Shown: piece by piece, positions 49,157 through 60,245 of the stretch
How the letters are laid out: each line of letters opens with the position of its first letter
Position numbering within the stretch: position 1 is the stretch's first letter
Source of the DNA: Helicoverpa zea
Lineage: Eukaryota > Arthropoda > Insecta > Lepidoptera > Noctuidae
Direction of reading: 5' to 3'
Length of the DNA stretch: 64,000 nt
NCBI RefSeq assembly: GCF_022581195.2
Contig: NC_061469.1
Coordinates: 806,001-870,000 of the forward strand
Notes under the pieces: generated by a model
Told to the model about the DNA's origin: nothing
Databases searched by the model: none
The model's input: the letters and a program-made list of their open reading frames with translations, nothing else
Made by a program: the position numbers and the translations under genes

Positions 49157-52100
49157 ATGGATTTTCTAAAGAGCGGTCTGAAGACCGTGCTGGGGGCTCC
49201 GGAACCCGGCCATCAACCTTCGGGAGCTGAAATCGTGAGTATTCCAATATTTACTTTCTAGATTTAAAACATACGTTGACCTATTTATAGTTTGCTATGT
49301 GGAGTAGCTAATTCTTATCTATATATTGAGCGTAGGCGGGTCCATATGTCTGTAGATTGGTTCAATATTTCAAGAATTTGACAGCACTTATGCTGATGAT
49401 CTTCATTATATTTACTCCATATAATATTATATTATTGACTAACCTGCTCTGGGAATGCCCTTTTTATCGTTAGTAAAAGAGAATTTACTAGCACCATTCC
49501 ATTCTTTAAAATTATTATTCATTTTATTCTGGTTCTATTTAATGTCTTATTAAAATTCATCAATTTCACACTTAATTTTCTCGTCAGTACTGGTTGTATA
49601 AACTCATTTTTCTTTATCTTGATAGAAATTTAATTACAACCCAGAGTACATAGGAAAGCATAATAATTTAAGTGTTATGAACTTTCCAAGGTAATGTGGA
49701 TATTACAAACCATAACATAATTGTAATATTATTCTGTCCATTGAATGAATTACAGTATGTTGTTGTAACAACACTTAAATCTATCATTAAACCTACTAAG
49801 TACCTAGCTAATTTGTTTAACTTTTTTTAAATCTTAAAATGTTAAATATCTGATTATGTTTTGACAAATTCCAATCATAGTTTGCAAAACTACATCAGGA
49901 TGGTACTTTCAAAACAAATGCAGTAAACACACTGTATCTTATTCTTTCTAGAAAGTGTCAAGTATCAGTCATACATAAATCTGGATTTTTTAGTTAAAAG
50001 GCTAAACATGTATTTTTTAATCCATCATGACATTGATGTCTTTCTTAAGGTTAGTCTAAATTAAATGATTTATTGAGTGAAGATGTGTATCTATGTGATC
50101 CAGTTAAATAATTGAAAGAAAGAAAAAAATATTTGTCGAAATGTAGTACAAATATAAGTGTTTTATATTGAATGGAATCTCATACATTCTACTGAATTGG
50201 TGTACAAAATTGTGGGGTTTCATGTCACATGAAACTGTATTAAAGAAATATTAATAATTATACTAACAATAAAATATGTTATGAGAAAGAGCTAATTCAG
50301 CAATTTTATCTCTGTAACTTGGAATGATGATTAATGCTCAATCCTTCTCCATGTGAGAGGAGGCCTGTGCCCAGCAGTGGGACGATAAAAGGCTGTAACA
50401 GTAACAGTAACTTGGAATGATATTTTTCATTACTATTACAGAATGTCTATCGTGAATTATTATTGAAATGTCCCCCAAAGGTGATAATCGTTATACCACA
50501 AACATGTTGTCTAACTTTGCTATGTAACTTGATTTGTTATTTATGTGCATTAAGTAAATGAATTCTTTAAACAAAAAAACTTTTAAAAAACTGCCTTGTA
50601 AAATAGATACACAAATGATTTTTATGTGTCAGATTCAGTGTTGTGCTGTATTTTAATTAATTACCGCCATTATTATTTAATCTGGAGTATTATTATTATT
50701 CTTTACTAGCTGATCCCGCGAACTTCGTATCGTTCAAACCTTCCCTGGACCTCTACACTACAACAAACATTTTAAAACCAAAATCAGATAAATCGGCCCA
50801 GCCGTTCTCGAGTTTTAATCAGGCTAACGAACAACAATTCATTTTTATTTATATAGATTGCACACATAAATACATTTGACACACTGAAAACAGAATTTTA
50901 ATGACTACAATATGAAAAACTTTTTAGTTGGTATGTATTTTTAATTACGTGCTCTAACCAGCATTATAAACATAAAATTGCTTTAGTCAGTGGTTTGATG
51001 GTACTATAGCCGTCCTTATTAAATGGGCTGTCTAACACTGGAAGAATTTTCTAAATCAGATCAGTAGTTTACCAGTAGATTAGTGCATTCACGCAAACAA
51101 ACAAACACATTCTTCAGCTTTATAATATTAGTTGAGTTATATGTATAACTAGCTTTCCGCCCGCGGCTTCGCCCGCGTGGAATTCGGTTATATTGCGGTA
51201 TAAATCACAACTATAAGAAAACTTCTCATTCCCACGGAAAAATCTAAGAAGCGCGATGTAACGCTGGATACGATGAGCTACAGGTTAAAGCGCGAGATAT
51301 CATTGCACTTCTTACGTATCTTAAAAAAAACAACGTCACCACGTTTTAAAAAGCTATCATTCCACTTCTTACGTATTTAAAAACACATCGTTACCACGTT
51401 TTAAAAACACCCAGCGCCATCTATCGCATACCTCAAGAACGAAATAACTTAACTAATACTTATACCAATTAGTATAGTTCGGCCATTCAGAGAATGCGTT
51501 CCTGACACGTCGCGATTGAACTGACGACGTAACTTTGCAATGGCGTTGCAGTTACGATAAAAATATTTTTGCTGGTTGTTTACCGTTTTAACAATTGAGG
51601 AGCATTAAAACAACATTATTATATCAATAATCAATGAATGTAGTTACGTCGTCAGTTCAATCGCGACGTGTCAGGAACGCATTCTCTGAATGGCCGAACT
51701 ATAATTCGTTGAATTATAGTTATTTCAGGATAAATGTAAAAAAAACAGTTAAGACGATAAAACAAATTGTACGTCATCCTTCGGGAATTCCTCATTTTCG
51801 AGGATTCATTATCGTATCATTTAGCTTCTAAATTTATATGTTCATATTCGTTTGCAATATATAAGTAGATGTAAAAAAAAACAGTTTAGACGATTAAACA
51901 AATTGTACATCATCCCTCGGGAATTCCTCATTTTCGGGGATTCATTATCGTATCATTTAGCTTCTAAATTTACATGTTTATATTCGTTTGCAATATATTA
52001 CCTTGTTTTAAACGACACACAGCGCCATCTACAATCCATCCATCAAGCAAACAATATTTTTGTTTTCCCTCGGGAATATCTATTTTTTTCGGGATAAAAA

Positions 52101-55100
52101 GTACCCTATTATTTAATCCGGACTTCTAACTTTACGTCTGCAAAATTTCAAAGCAATCGGTTCAGTAGTTACGGCGTGAAAGCGGAACAAACAAACAAAC
52201 AAACAAACAAACTCACTTTCCGATTTATAATATTAGTAAGGATTAGTAAGGATAAACATATAACATATAACATAGTAGTTGGGAAAGGTCACTATGTTAT
52301 TATTGTAAATTGTGATAACTTAGTAATGCTTGTCAGTTGTGAATGTAAACCTTTACAAATAAGTCACAGTACAAGAGAAACTTGATACTCAGTGTTAATT
52401 TGAATATCCCAGTGACAACTAATGGGAAATGGTGACAGTATATTTTGTACATTAACATAAATCTAAACTAGTCGCGACCTTGGTATCTATTATTACTTTG
52501 AAGGCGAAATCTTCACATTAACAAATAACATAAAATCTGGACATTATTTTATGTACCATTTCATCTTTACTAACATCAAAATACTAAAGACTGTTTGCAT
52601 GAATGCACCTACTTCAGTAACTACTGGACCAATTTGAAATATTATTTCAGTGTTAACTTGCCCATTTATTTAGAAAGCTTATGTGCCTTTTATCTTAGTA
52701 TGCGACAATGTTCCAACGGGATGCTGATAAAACCGCTGGTGGAAGCTATTTTAATATATGTATAACTGATAAAATGTCTACCATTACCATACAAGAAGCA
52801 CTTCTTCTCGTACGATGGATGCCTACAGACTTAAGTACATAGCAGTAATATTCTAAAATTAAAACAAATGTAACTGTTTGCAGGTGGAGCGCCTAGTGGA
52901 CAGAGTGAACAACTCGACGCTGCTAGAAGACCGGCGCGATGCATGCCGCGCACTCAAAGCCATGTCGCGGACCTACCGCGTCGAGGTCGGCGCTCAGGGG
53001 ATGGACACTCTTAAACAAGTAAACTTTAATTAGTTCAACAGGGAAATAGAATTTTTGAAATATAAAAACAGATATATTAGTATTAGCAATGAAAAGTCCT
53101 TCAAACTATTCTACAACTATTCTAAATTCTTATGAAGGCTCTGCGAATCCAACAGAGTACACGATCTTTTAAAATTGTCATCCATGCAATTTGGTTAGTA
53201 TATTTATTTTTAGCGTTTCCCACCACTTCATTCAGGGTGGGCGTTTCGAGGGCTGTCTTTTGTAAATTTCTGACGTTCGTAAAGTGCTGTTTTGCAGCCA
53301 ATTTTGAACAAATGAATTTTCTCTCCTTTCAACAGGTTCTAGAACTAGACCGAGCTGACAACGAGACAATAAACTATGCCTTAGACACGTTAAACAACGT
53401 GATGTCGCCGACACAGTTCGAGGAGGAGGAGAACAACCCTCGCGTGCCCATGAACATCGGCGAGCAATTCACTGAAATGTTCATCAAAGATCATCACAAC
53501 ATACAACTGGTGCTGGACCTTCTAGATGAGTACGACTTCAGGGTCCGACTGTCTGCCGTACAACTGCTCACGTCACTACTCACGAACAGACCAAAAGATA
53601 TACAAGAGATCATCCTCGTTAAACCCATGGGCGTCTCCAAAATGATGGACTTATTAGGAGATACTCGAGAAGTGATCAGAAACGAAACATTACTACTGCT
53701 CATAAAACTAACCAAAGCTAACGCGAATATACAAAAGATTGTAGCCTTTGAAAACGCGTTTGATAGATTATTCGAAATAGTTTCCACTGAAGGTTACTCT
53801 GATGGAGGTATAATAGTAGAAGACTGTTTACTACTGATGTTGAATTTATTGAAGAACAACAGCAGTAATATAAACTTCTTTAAGGAGGGCAGTTATATAC
53901 AGAAGATGTTGCCCATGTTTAACACGCCTGATGAGGTTGAGGAGGCGGGGTGGTCACCACAGAAAGTGTCCAATGTTCACTGCATGCTGCTGATAGTCCG
54001 AACTTTGGTGTCCCCTAGCAACTCTGCTCAGATAATCTCCAGTTGTCAGAAGATTATGAAGACTGTTGGGTTACTAGATGCGTTATGTAATATCCTGATG
54101 TCCAGCGGAGTTCCAGCTGATATTTTGACAGAGACGATTAATACTGTGGGTGAGACGGTGCGGGGTGAGGTGACGAATCAGGAGTTCTTGGGCAACGTGA
54201 TGGCGCCGTCTAACCCGCCGCGCCCGGCTATAGTGGTGCTACTTATGTCTATGGTGAATGAGAAACAGCCGTTTTCGTTGCGGTGAGTTATCTTTCTTCT
54301 ATCATCATCAGAATTTTTCATCGTCCTATTGCTGTGCCTTATGTGCTTTCCTTACGTACTCCCTTATATACTCTCCCTATGTACTTCCTTGTGTTCCCTT
54401 CTTATATACTCCCTTGTGTACTCCTCTTATATACTCCCTGAAGTACCTGAATAATTAATGCGAATGTATGTATGTTTATGTGAATTTTCAGCAATATCAG
54501 ATATACGCGCCCACAATTTTTGCTATCGACTGAAGAAGCCCCTGATTAGAATGAGTAGGTAAATTCGACTCCTACAAAGTTAACCAACCAATATTTTTTT
54601 CCAGATGTGCGGTCCTATACTGCTTCCAATGCTACTTATACCACAACGAGATGAGTCAAGGCAACCTCGTGCAGACTCTGCTCCCGTCTTCCTCGGACAT
54701 GTCCAGCCTGACTTCAGGGCAGTTACTCTGCGGAGGCCTCTTCTCCTCTGATGTGCTGTCCAACTGGTTCTCCGCGGTGGCTCTGATGCATGGCCTGATA
54801 GATAACCCGATGCAGAAAGAACAGTTGTTAAGGGTGTTGTTGGCAACGAATATTGGAAGCTCTCCGGTGTCGTTGCTGCATCAGTGCACTTTGTTGCTGC
54901 AACAGACTACGAAGTTGAAGTCTAAGGTATGTTGTTTGTGGAAATGTTGGTGTTATTAGTTGATTAGTATAGAAGTCTAACTAGTTGTGGAATGCCATTT
55001 GCTAATTACGAATATAATCATTATTGTAATGCAGTGTTTCCCAAAGTGGGCGATAACGCCCCCTTGTGGGCGCTGCAGGTCTCAAGGGGGGCGGTAAGAG

Positions 55101-58100
55101 ACCCAGAAAGAAAATAGGGGCATTGTGTAGAGGCCTGGGGGGTGATTTGTAATTTTATTTAGCTAGGAGGCCTCTTAGACAACGACTTGTGAACATCAAC
55201 TAATATGAATTACAAGATTGCTCAGACTCGGTTCTATATTTCTCTCCACGTAATTCATATATCTGTCCTATTTTACTGAATATAGAAAAAATAAAAATCA
55301 TGTCAATGTCAATCAGTCGCTCCGTTTCGTAATTAAAGTAGACACAAACAAACAAATAAAAAGGCAACAGACACACTTTCGCATTTTGATAGTTATTAGT
55401 ACTCGTAGATATCTATCATGTTTTAACAAGTTTTTGTTAAATAACCCGAATTGTGAATTCCTGTATCAGTCGGCTAGTTCAAGTTGTACGACCAGGATGG
55501 CACGGGCAGAAGAGACAAGTCACTGAGGGTGCCATTCTAATCTGCAAAGCCTAGGTTCACTTCATTATTCAAATTTTTAACAAAACTACAACAGTGCATG
55601 CGCAAACAAGGCATGACGTCGAGGCGGCACTGGAGGGGTGCTAGTCCGGCTGTCACCCCTCTCTTTCTCGTTTATTTATGTTTTTTCCCGGTTTACTTAA
55701 ATGAATTCCTCAAAGTATTAAAAAAAAAAACAGTTTTTTCAACATTTCTGGTTTATTCTGCGCCCTTTGAGTCAGTCAAAAAATTTTGCGCTCGCTGCAC
55801 TCGCGCCTTTCACTTAACAGTGACTATTTTCTAATTTCTTTAGGTATCATTGCGTCACAAAAATCAAAAAATTTGCGCTCGCGGCTTCTTCTCTTTGCAG
55901 TGTTTTTTTTCCACACTTGTTGAGGTACTTTTGTGCCCCAAAACTAAACAATTTGCGCGGTATTTTTAACTTGTTTTGGTACTTTACTCTTCCAAAACTC
56001 AAAAATTTCGCACTCGCGGCGCTCGCGGCTTTTTCACTTGTGACTGGTTTTTATAAAACATGTTTGGGTTCTATTATGTCCCAAAACTCAAAAATTACGG
56101 GCTCGCTTCGCTAGCGCTTCAAAAGTTTGCAGTGATCTGTCTCCGGTTTCTTTATGAGGCAAAAAGCACCATGAATGACCATATTGCACCATATTTTGTC
56201 GTTTTTTTGGGGGGTGCTCAGTAGGTAGTCCGCCCCGGTTGCCACCCGATGCTACGCCGCCACTGTAAGAGTCAACTTGAGACCTAAGCGCCGCGGTATG
56301 TTACCTACCTGCGCTCAGGTTTCAAGTTGCGGGTTATAGTAAAAGTTTCGTTTAGAACTCTCCGTTAATAAACATATATATGTCACAATAATTAATTAAT
56401 TTAATTTGAAGTTATAGTGGTTTTTAAATAGGTGAAAAAATGGGGGGCGCTAAAAAAAATATTTATTCTCAAAGTGGGCAGTAGACAAAATAAGTTTGGG
56501 AACCACTGTTGTAATGGTTCTACTCATTAATTGAATTTTAATAAATTCTTAGGTACCCTTTTTGGAAGTCCTGTAATAAGAAACTTAATTTTGTTTATGG
56601 TATTACAGCTTTTTAATATGGATAATATTTCTTACAGATAATTTTTGTGTGTAAAAGTTCCTTGTTCCTAATGTCTCCGAAACTAGGTTCTATACCCATT
56701 TGAAATTTTTTTAAAAATTCTACTGTTGGAAAGCCACACTATGTCCTGACATTACATTATAGGCATTACATACCCAATTTATTTTCCGCATATAGGAAGT
56801 AATTTCCATGGGACCCGTTGTTAACACCTAGATTTTATCAAAAGCCAAATCTAGGTCTTATCTAAGGGTATTTTCCTCCTAGGTGGCCCTGCTAATGCTG
56901 CTATCAGTCTGGATGAGCTACTGCGGGGCGGCCGTGGCCGCCTTCCTGCGCGCGGCGGGCGGCGTGGCGTGGCTGGTGGCGCAGACCTGCGCCTCGGACC
57001 ACGACGACAACGAGTCGCTGCTGCAGGGCCTGTCCGCCTTCCTGCTGGCCATCTGTATACACTTCAATGATGATACCGTGGAGAATTATTCTAAGGTCAG
57101 TTTTGATAGTGAATTTTCCTGTTTTTTTTTTTTTTAATTTAGTTAAATGTAAGTTAAACTGCTGTCAAATATTGAACAGCCCCTTGAACTGCTTGAATGC
57201 CCCTAATAAGAGAACAATAGAAAATCAATTGTGTCTGCGTGGATCCGCACGACCGGCATTTAAGGGGCTAAACATATACCTACTACTATAATTTTCACAA
57301 TATTTATAATGGGGAAATGTGATGAAATGCGATAAACAGAATATCATACAAATCACCGTGCCGTGGATAAGATCCATCTCTAGAACTTTACCCTAGTTCC
57401 CACAAAAGTCAATGACGATCTGCAACTAAATTCCGAACACATGCGTGAAGCTCATACCCCACCCACATCTCCACCGCATATGATTTCCGCCATGTTTGGC
57501 GTACTTCAACTACATTTGCCTATGTTCATGTCTCCAGGAATCCCTCCGCCAGTTGCTAACAAAGCGCATCGGCATGGAGGTATTCACGTCGAAGCTATCG
57601 GAGGTGGGTCGTCACGAGCAGTACGCGTCGGCCGCCAAGCACCCGCAGCTCCGCGCCAAGGTGCCGCACGACGTGCTGCTGGACTACGAGTTCTGCCGAC
57701 TCTTCAAGCTGGTGGAGAGTGAGTATCAGGCATATACATCCTCACAAACTTTACCCTTTAGATATCTTGAAACAGCGGTAATAGGGTCACGTTGACGCCA
57801 CTAGACCCGTTAGAGCGTTCTCACATTATCCGATCGATGGCTGACGGGCGTCCGATGGCGCTGCCAGCATATCAGTGTCGGTTCCGATATCCGATATCGG
57901 GACTGACAATATGAAAGACAAGTACATATTTTATACATTTACGTACCCCGATATCCTAACATAGTTGCAAAAAAGGCTCGGAGGTTGACGTATCCCGATA
58001 TCGGATCGGCGTCTGACACCGACATCGGATCGGATAATGTGAAAATGTTTTTAGGTTCGGTACCTATTGAAAAGTAGTTAGCCTGTAGTGCGCATAGTTG

Positions 58101-59885
58101 AGTATATCATGTTGCTCTGCATTGCTCAGACATTCATAGCATGCGTATGTATAGTACAGTGAAGTGGGCTTCTTATTTTATCTCTAGCAAACCCTCCACA
58201 TTGGGACAGCTGGCCGTTCCCTTATGTCACTTCCTCTTATTTAACACCATCACCATATTCAAATTCCAGGTGTCCTAATCCAGAGCCTAACAGAGGTCAA
58301 GCAGCAGAACGGTGGCGGGTCTGGTGCTGCCGGGCGAGGGTCCCCGGAGAGCGGGTCGCTGGAGCAGTACAAGTCGCTCATCCGGCAGCAGGACGCGCGG
58401 CTGCAGGAGCTCATGGCGCAGCTCGAGGGGCTGCTGCAGCACAACCAGTCACTGCAGGTGATAATAAGTAGAACATACCAAGTGCTGGAATATTTTTAAG
58501 TAGTCAGCCAGGAGCAGATCCAGTCGTTTTTTGGTTGGAAATCATCAAATGACCCCTCTCGCTGTGGGTGCAGTGTCGGTCTCTTACTGACTAAAACCCA
58601 CCATGTACCTTCTTGAGCCTTTCATGTAGCAGGATCGCGGATATTCGCAAGATCCATCCCTGCTGCTCTCAAAAAAGGTTGTACACACTTCCGTAAACTG
58701 CCTTTGGTATACTACGCTACTACGAACTCTCCTATAAACTGCTTTATGCAATATCTCTATACACTCCTCTATATACTTTCGTTATACACTATTTTACTAC
58801 CTCTATGTACTTCCTTAATCTATTATATACTCTCCCTATATACCTACTCATCTTACATCTTGCTATGTTCTTTCTTTTGTACACTCCTCCTATGTACTCC
58901 TCTCCTGGTAGCTCACGTTTTCAATAAACACAAAATCCCTATTACCAATAATCTGGACTGACAAACTCACTTTTGAACCTCTTAATAAATTTTTCATTGA
59001 TTTCGACGATTTTAAATACTTAATACATAAATTAGTGTACATGTTTACTTCCAGAGCGCGCTCAACGACTCCCTATCAGCAAATTCGCACTTAAAAGACG
59101 AAAACACACTTCTGAAGGCACAAGTATCGGCTGCCAACTCCTTGCCGAGCCAGGCACCTCCTCCCCCGACCTTCGACGAGTCCAGGGTCCAGGATTACGA
59201 AGCCAGGATCCAAGGGTTGGCAGCCGAGGTCACCAGACTGACAACAGAATTGAAGACTAGTCAGGACGGACAGAAGAATCTGAGTGAAGAGTTGGAGAGG
59301 GTCAGAAAAGATCAGGACGATTTGTTGGAGCTATTGGCTGATCAGGTTTGTGATTTTTGTGTTACCTAAATTATCTTTTGATATGACAAAAAAATATAAT
59401 ATCATAATATGTGGTTGAATTGAGATTATTGAGAAACTGCTACTTTTTTAATGTTGGTAAAAAAAGGCAAATTCATAGTTTGGCTGCTTTCCTACTTTCC
59501 AATTATGAGGTCAACTTCCACTCTAATTAGTAATTGTATGAAGGGAATAAGTTTTTCACATGGAACTACTGCCCGGTTTTACCTTCAGAATCCAGTTACT
59601 ACGTTACATACCAAAGTAAAAGTTCCCGAATGTTAGTTTTTTGAAATAGTTCAAATTGTAGCAATTAACTATTAAATTAAAGCTGTTTTTACATGGTAGC
59701 CAATGTAATCCAAACTCTTTTAAACTAAAACTACTGAATTTTGTATTAATTCATACTCAAATATTGACTTTCCTCTTTTCCAGGACATAAAACTAAGCGA
59801 CTACAAAATGCGTCTCCTGTCCCTGGGGCACCCGGTGGAGGAGGACGTGGCGCCGTCACCCGCACAGCCCCCCCGGCCCACGTGA
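49157..59885 (+). CDS. USO1: General vesicular transport factor p115 (Uso1)
   Basis: p115/Uso1 tethers COPII and Golgi vesicles, working with GM130, giantin, Rab1 and SNAREs on the ER-Golgi interface. Nine exons: 49157-49234, 52884-53018, 53336-54282, 54605-54926, 56883-57095, 57538-57718, 58270-58457, 59055-59345 and 59784-59885. All phases agree and all use GT/AG, giving 818 aa (human 962). Residues 1 to about 625 are the armadillo-type globular head (TLLEDRRDACRALKAMSRTY; NYALDTLNNVM; RNETLLLLIKLTKANANIQK; LQGLSAFLLAICIHFNDDT). Residues about 655-790 form a coiled coil (LIRQQDARLQELMAQLEGLL; RLTTELKTSQDGQKNLSEEL). The end, DQDDLLELLADQDIKLSDYK then LLSLGHPVEED, is the conserved p115 C-terminus, but the long acidic tail of vertebrate p115 is replaced by a short Pro-rich end. 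The open frame before exon 3 (from 53132) is intronic. Introns 1, 4 and 6 carry several mobile elements. Confidence 0.96.
50329..50406 (+). mobile_element. 78-bp LINE 3'-end insertion with 15-bp TSD
   Basis: This insert contains GAGGCCTGTGCCCAGCAGTG and a (GTAACA) tail. The first motif is the familiar 3' end of a lepidopteran non-LTR retrotransposon. Perfect 15-bp copies of GTAACTTGGAATGAT flank it (50314-50328 and 50407-50421). It is an extremely 5'-truncated LINE insertion in USO1 intron 1. Confidence 0.82.
50706..50857 (-). mobile_element. Helitron-like short element, inverted copy
   Basis: This is an inverted relative of the element at 43253-43430, with 3' CTAG at 50706-50709 and 5' TC at 50857. 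Shared blocks include CGCGAACTTCGTATCGTT and CCTTCCCTGGACCTCTA. It has a single 5' end rather than the tandem duplication. It lies in USO1 intron 1. Confidence 0.72.
51003..51133 (-). mobile_element. Degraded Helitron-like fragment (28.7/34.1-kb family)
   Basis: The inverted, diverged sequence GGGCTGTCTAACACTGGAAG through TTCTTCAGCTTTATAATATT matches the 5' half of the copies at 28701 and 34077. The 3' part is lost. It lies in USO1 intron 1, immediately beside the larger element that starts at 51149. Confidence 0.65.
51475..51701. mobile_element. 227-bp MITE with perfect 60-bp inverted repeats
   Basis: The arms 51475-51534 and 51642-51701 are perfect inverted repeats of 60 bp starting TAGTTCGGCCATTCAGAGAA. 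TA lies on both sides (51473-51474 and 51702-51703), as in Tc1/mariner-type insertions. The spacer is 107 bp and non-coding. It is nested within the Helitron-like element, so it either inserted there or is carried by it. Confidence 0.85.
51736..52000. repeat. Two-copy tandem repeat, 135-bp period
   Basis: The units 51736-51870 and 51871-52000 share GGGAATTCCTCATTTTCG and GGATTCATTATCGTATCATT, with a few substitutions. This is an internal duplication of the Helitron-like element. Confidence 0.85.
52600..52745 (+). mobile_element. Diverged Helitron-like copy (28.7/34.1-kb family)
   Basis: It matches the family in CAGTAACTACTGGACCAATT, TTTCAGTGTTAACTTGCCCA and CGGGATGCTGATAAAACCGC, ending GGAAGCTA without the final G. 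It is older and more diverged than the copies at 28.7 and 34.1 kb. It ends about 140 bp before USO1 exon 2. Confidence 0.7.
54300..54460. repeat. Degenerate pyrimidine-rich repeat in USO1 intron 3
   Basis: Loose repeats of a TATATACTCCCT-like unit with changing spacing. A similar array lies in intron 7 of the same gene (58720-58915). Confidence 0.6.
55032..56508. mobile_element. Non-autonomous hAT-like element, 1,477 bp
   Basis: The ends are CAGTGTTTCCCAAAGTGGGC (left) and, reverse complemented, CAGTGGTTCCCAAACT (right), the consensus style of hAT terminal repeats. A second inner inverted block, GTGGGC/GCCCAC, follows. Perfect 8-bp copies of TTGTAATG flank it (55024-55031 and 56509-56516), diagnostic of hAT transposition. 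No transposase frame is present. The interior holds four or five degenerate copies of a CAAAAATTTGCGCTCGCGG-type unit every 80-110 bp (55775-56125). It lies in USO1 intron 4. Confidence 0.9.
55775..56125. repeat. Internal CpG-rich minisatellite of the hAT-like element
   Basis: Units resembling CAAAAATTTGCGCTCGCGG followed by TTTCACTT recur at about 55779, 55864, 55945, 56000 and 56090. The copies are diverged and CpG-rich against an AT-rich background. Confidence 0.65.
57816..58046. mobile_element. MITE with CACATTATCCGATC inverted ends
   Basis: The inverted ends share TCACATTATCCGATC (left 57821-57835, right about 58027-58041). The interior is rich in GATATCGG-type palindromes and in further inverted matches (CCGATATCGG near 57890 and 57993). 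A 32-bp SINE tail is inserted at 57956. No clear target duplication was seen. It lies in USO1 intron 6. Confidence 0.72.
57956..57987 (+). mobile_element. 32-bp SINE-tail micro-insertion with 15-bp TSD
   Basis: The insert reads ACATAGTTGCAAAAAAGGCT then CGGAGGTTG, matching the 3' tail of the SINE family at 63746-64000. The flanks ACGTACCCCGATATC (57941-57955) and ACGTATCCCGATATC (57988-58002) form a 15-bp duplication with one change. It interrupts the MITE at 57816-58046. Confidence 0.7.
58720..58915. repeat. Degenerate pyrimidine-rich repeat in USO1 intron 7
   Basis: Loose TATATACTCTCC-like units recur over about 190 bp. They resemble the array in intron 3 of the same gene. Confidence 0.6.
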
Positions 59886-60059
59886 TACACCCGCGCCGCC
59901 CGGCGACGCCCGCAGCCGACACATTACACGTTACGTACACTAGTGTAATGCTCAACTGAGCTGCTATTGCGAGACTACTGCCAGTAGATAAATATATTGT
60001 CACTGTTCAAATACTATAAGAACTGGTACATATTTTTGAGTGGGTAGTTGTTTGAATAC

Positions 60060-60245
60060 AAGGGTGCGTCTACATGGTGCATGTAACTGCAGCAAGTTAT
60101 CATGCGCAAGTGACAAGAGCACGCGGGTGGGTATTTTGCTTTGGAACATGCGCGAGTCGCTAGACCCGCAAGTTTTTAAAATGCATGTAACTTGCGCATG
60201 TGCCTTAATATGCACAAGCTACTTGCACCGTGTAGATGCACCCTT
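60060..60245. mobile_element. 186-bp MITE in USO1 3' region
   Basis: The inverted ends are AAGGGTGCGTCTACATGGTG on the left and AAGGGTGCATCTACACGGTG reverse complemented on the right. An inner inverted pair (GCATGTAACTG and ACTTGCGCATG regions) extends the fold. It lies 175 bp after the USO1 stop and before any AATAAA, so it is probably transcribed in the USO1 3' UTR. A relative lies at 41467-41601. Confidence 0.78.

Larger units (their letters stand above)
51149..52242 (-). mobile_element. Composite Helitron-like element, about 1.1 kb
   Basis: On the minus strand it begins TCCTTACTAATATTATAAA (52242 downward) and ends with a GC hairpin-forming stretch (GCGGGCGAAGCCGCGGGCGG) and AAAGCTAG at 51149-51152, the classic layout of a non-autonomous Helitron: 5' TC, 3' hairpin, CTAG. 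It contains an (AAAC)n run (about 52186-52210), a 135-bp tandem duplication (51736-52000), a shorter 57-bp-period duplication (about 51306-51410) and a nested 227-bp MITE. It has no transposase, Rep or helicase coding sequence. It lies in USO1 intron 1. Confidence 0.78.

Noticed and set aside
53132..53335. N-terminal extension of the USO1 exon 3 frame
   Set aside because: It is intron sequence: a good acceptor (TTTCAACAG) precedes 53336, and the protein upstream of it does not match p115 while exon 2 does.
57441..57722. 93-codon frame overlapping USO1 exon 6 in another frame
   Set aside because: Shadow of the GC-rich exon; the p115 frame (57538-57718) is the one with conserved sequence and correct splice phases.
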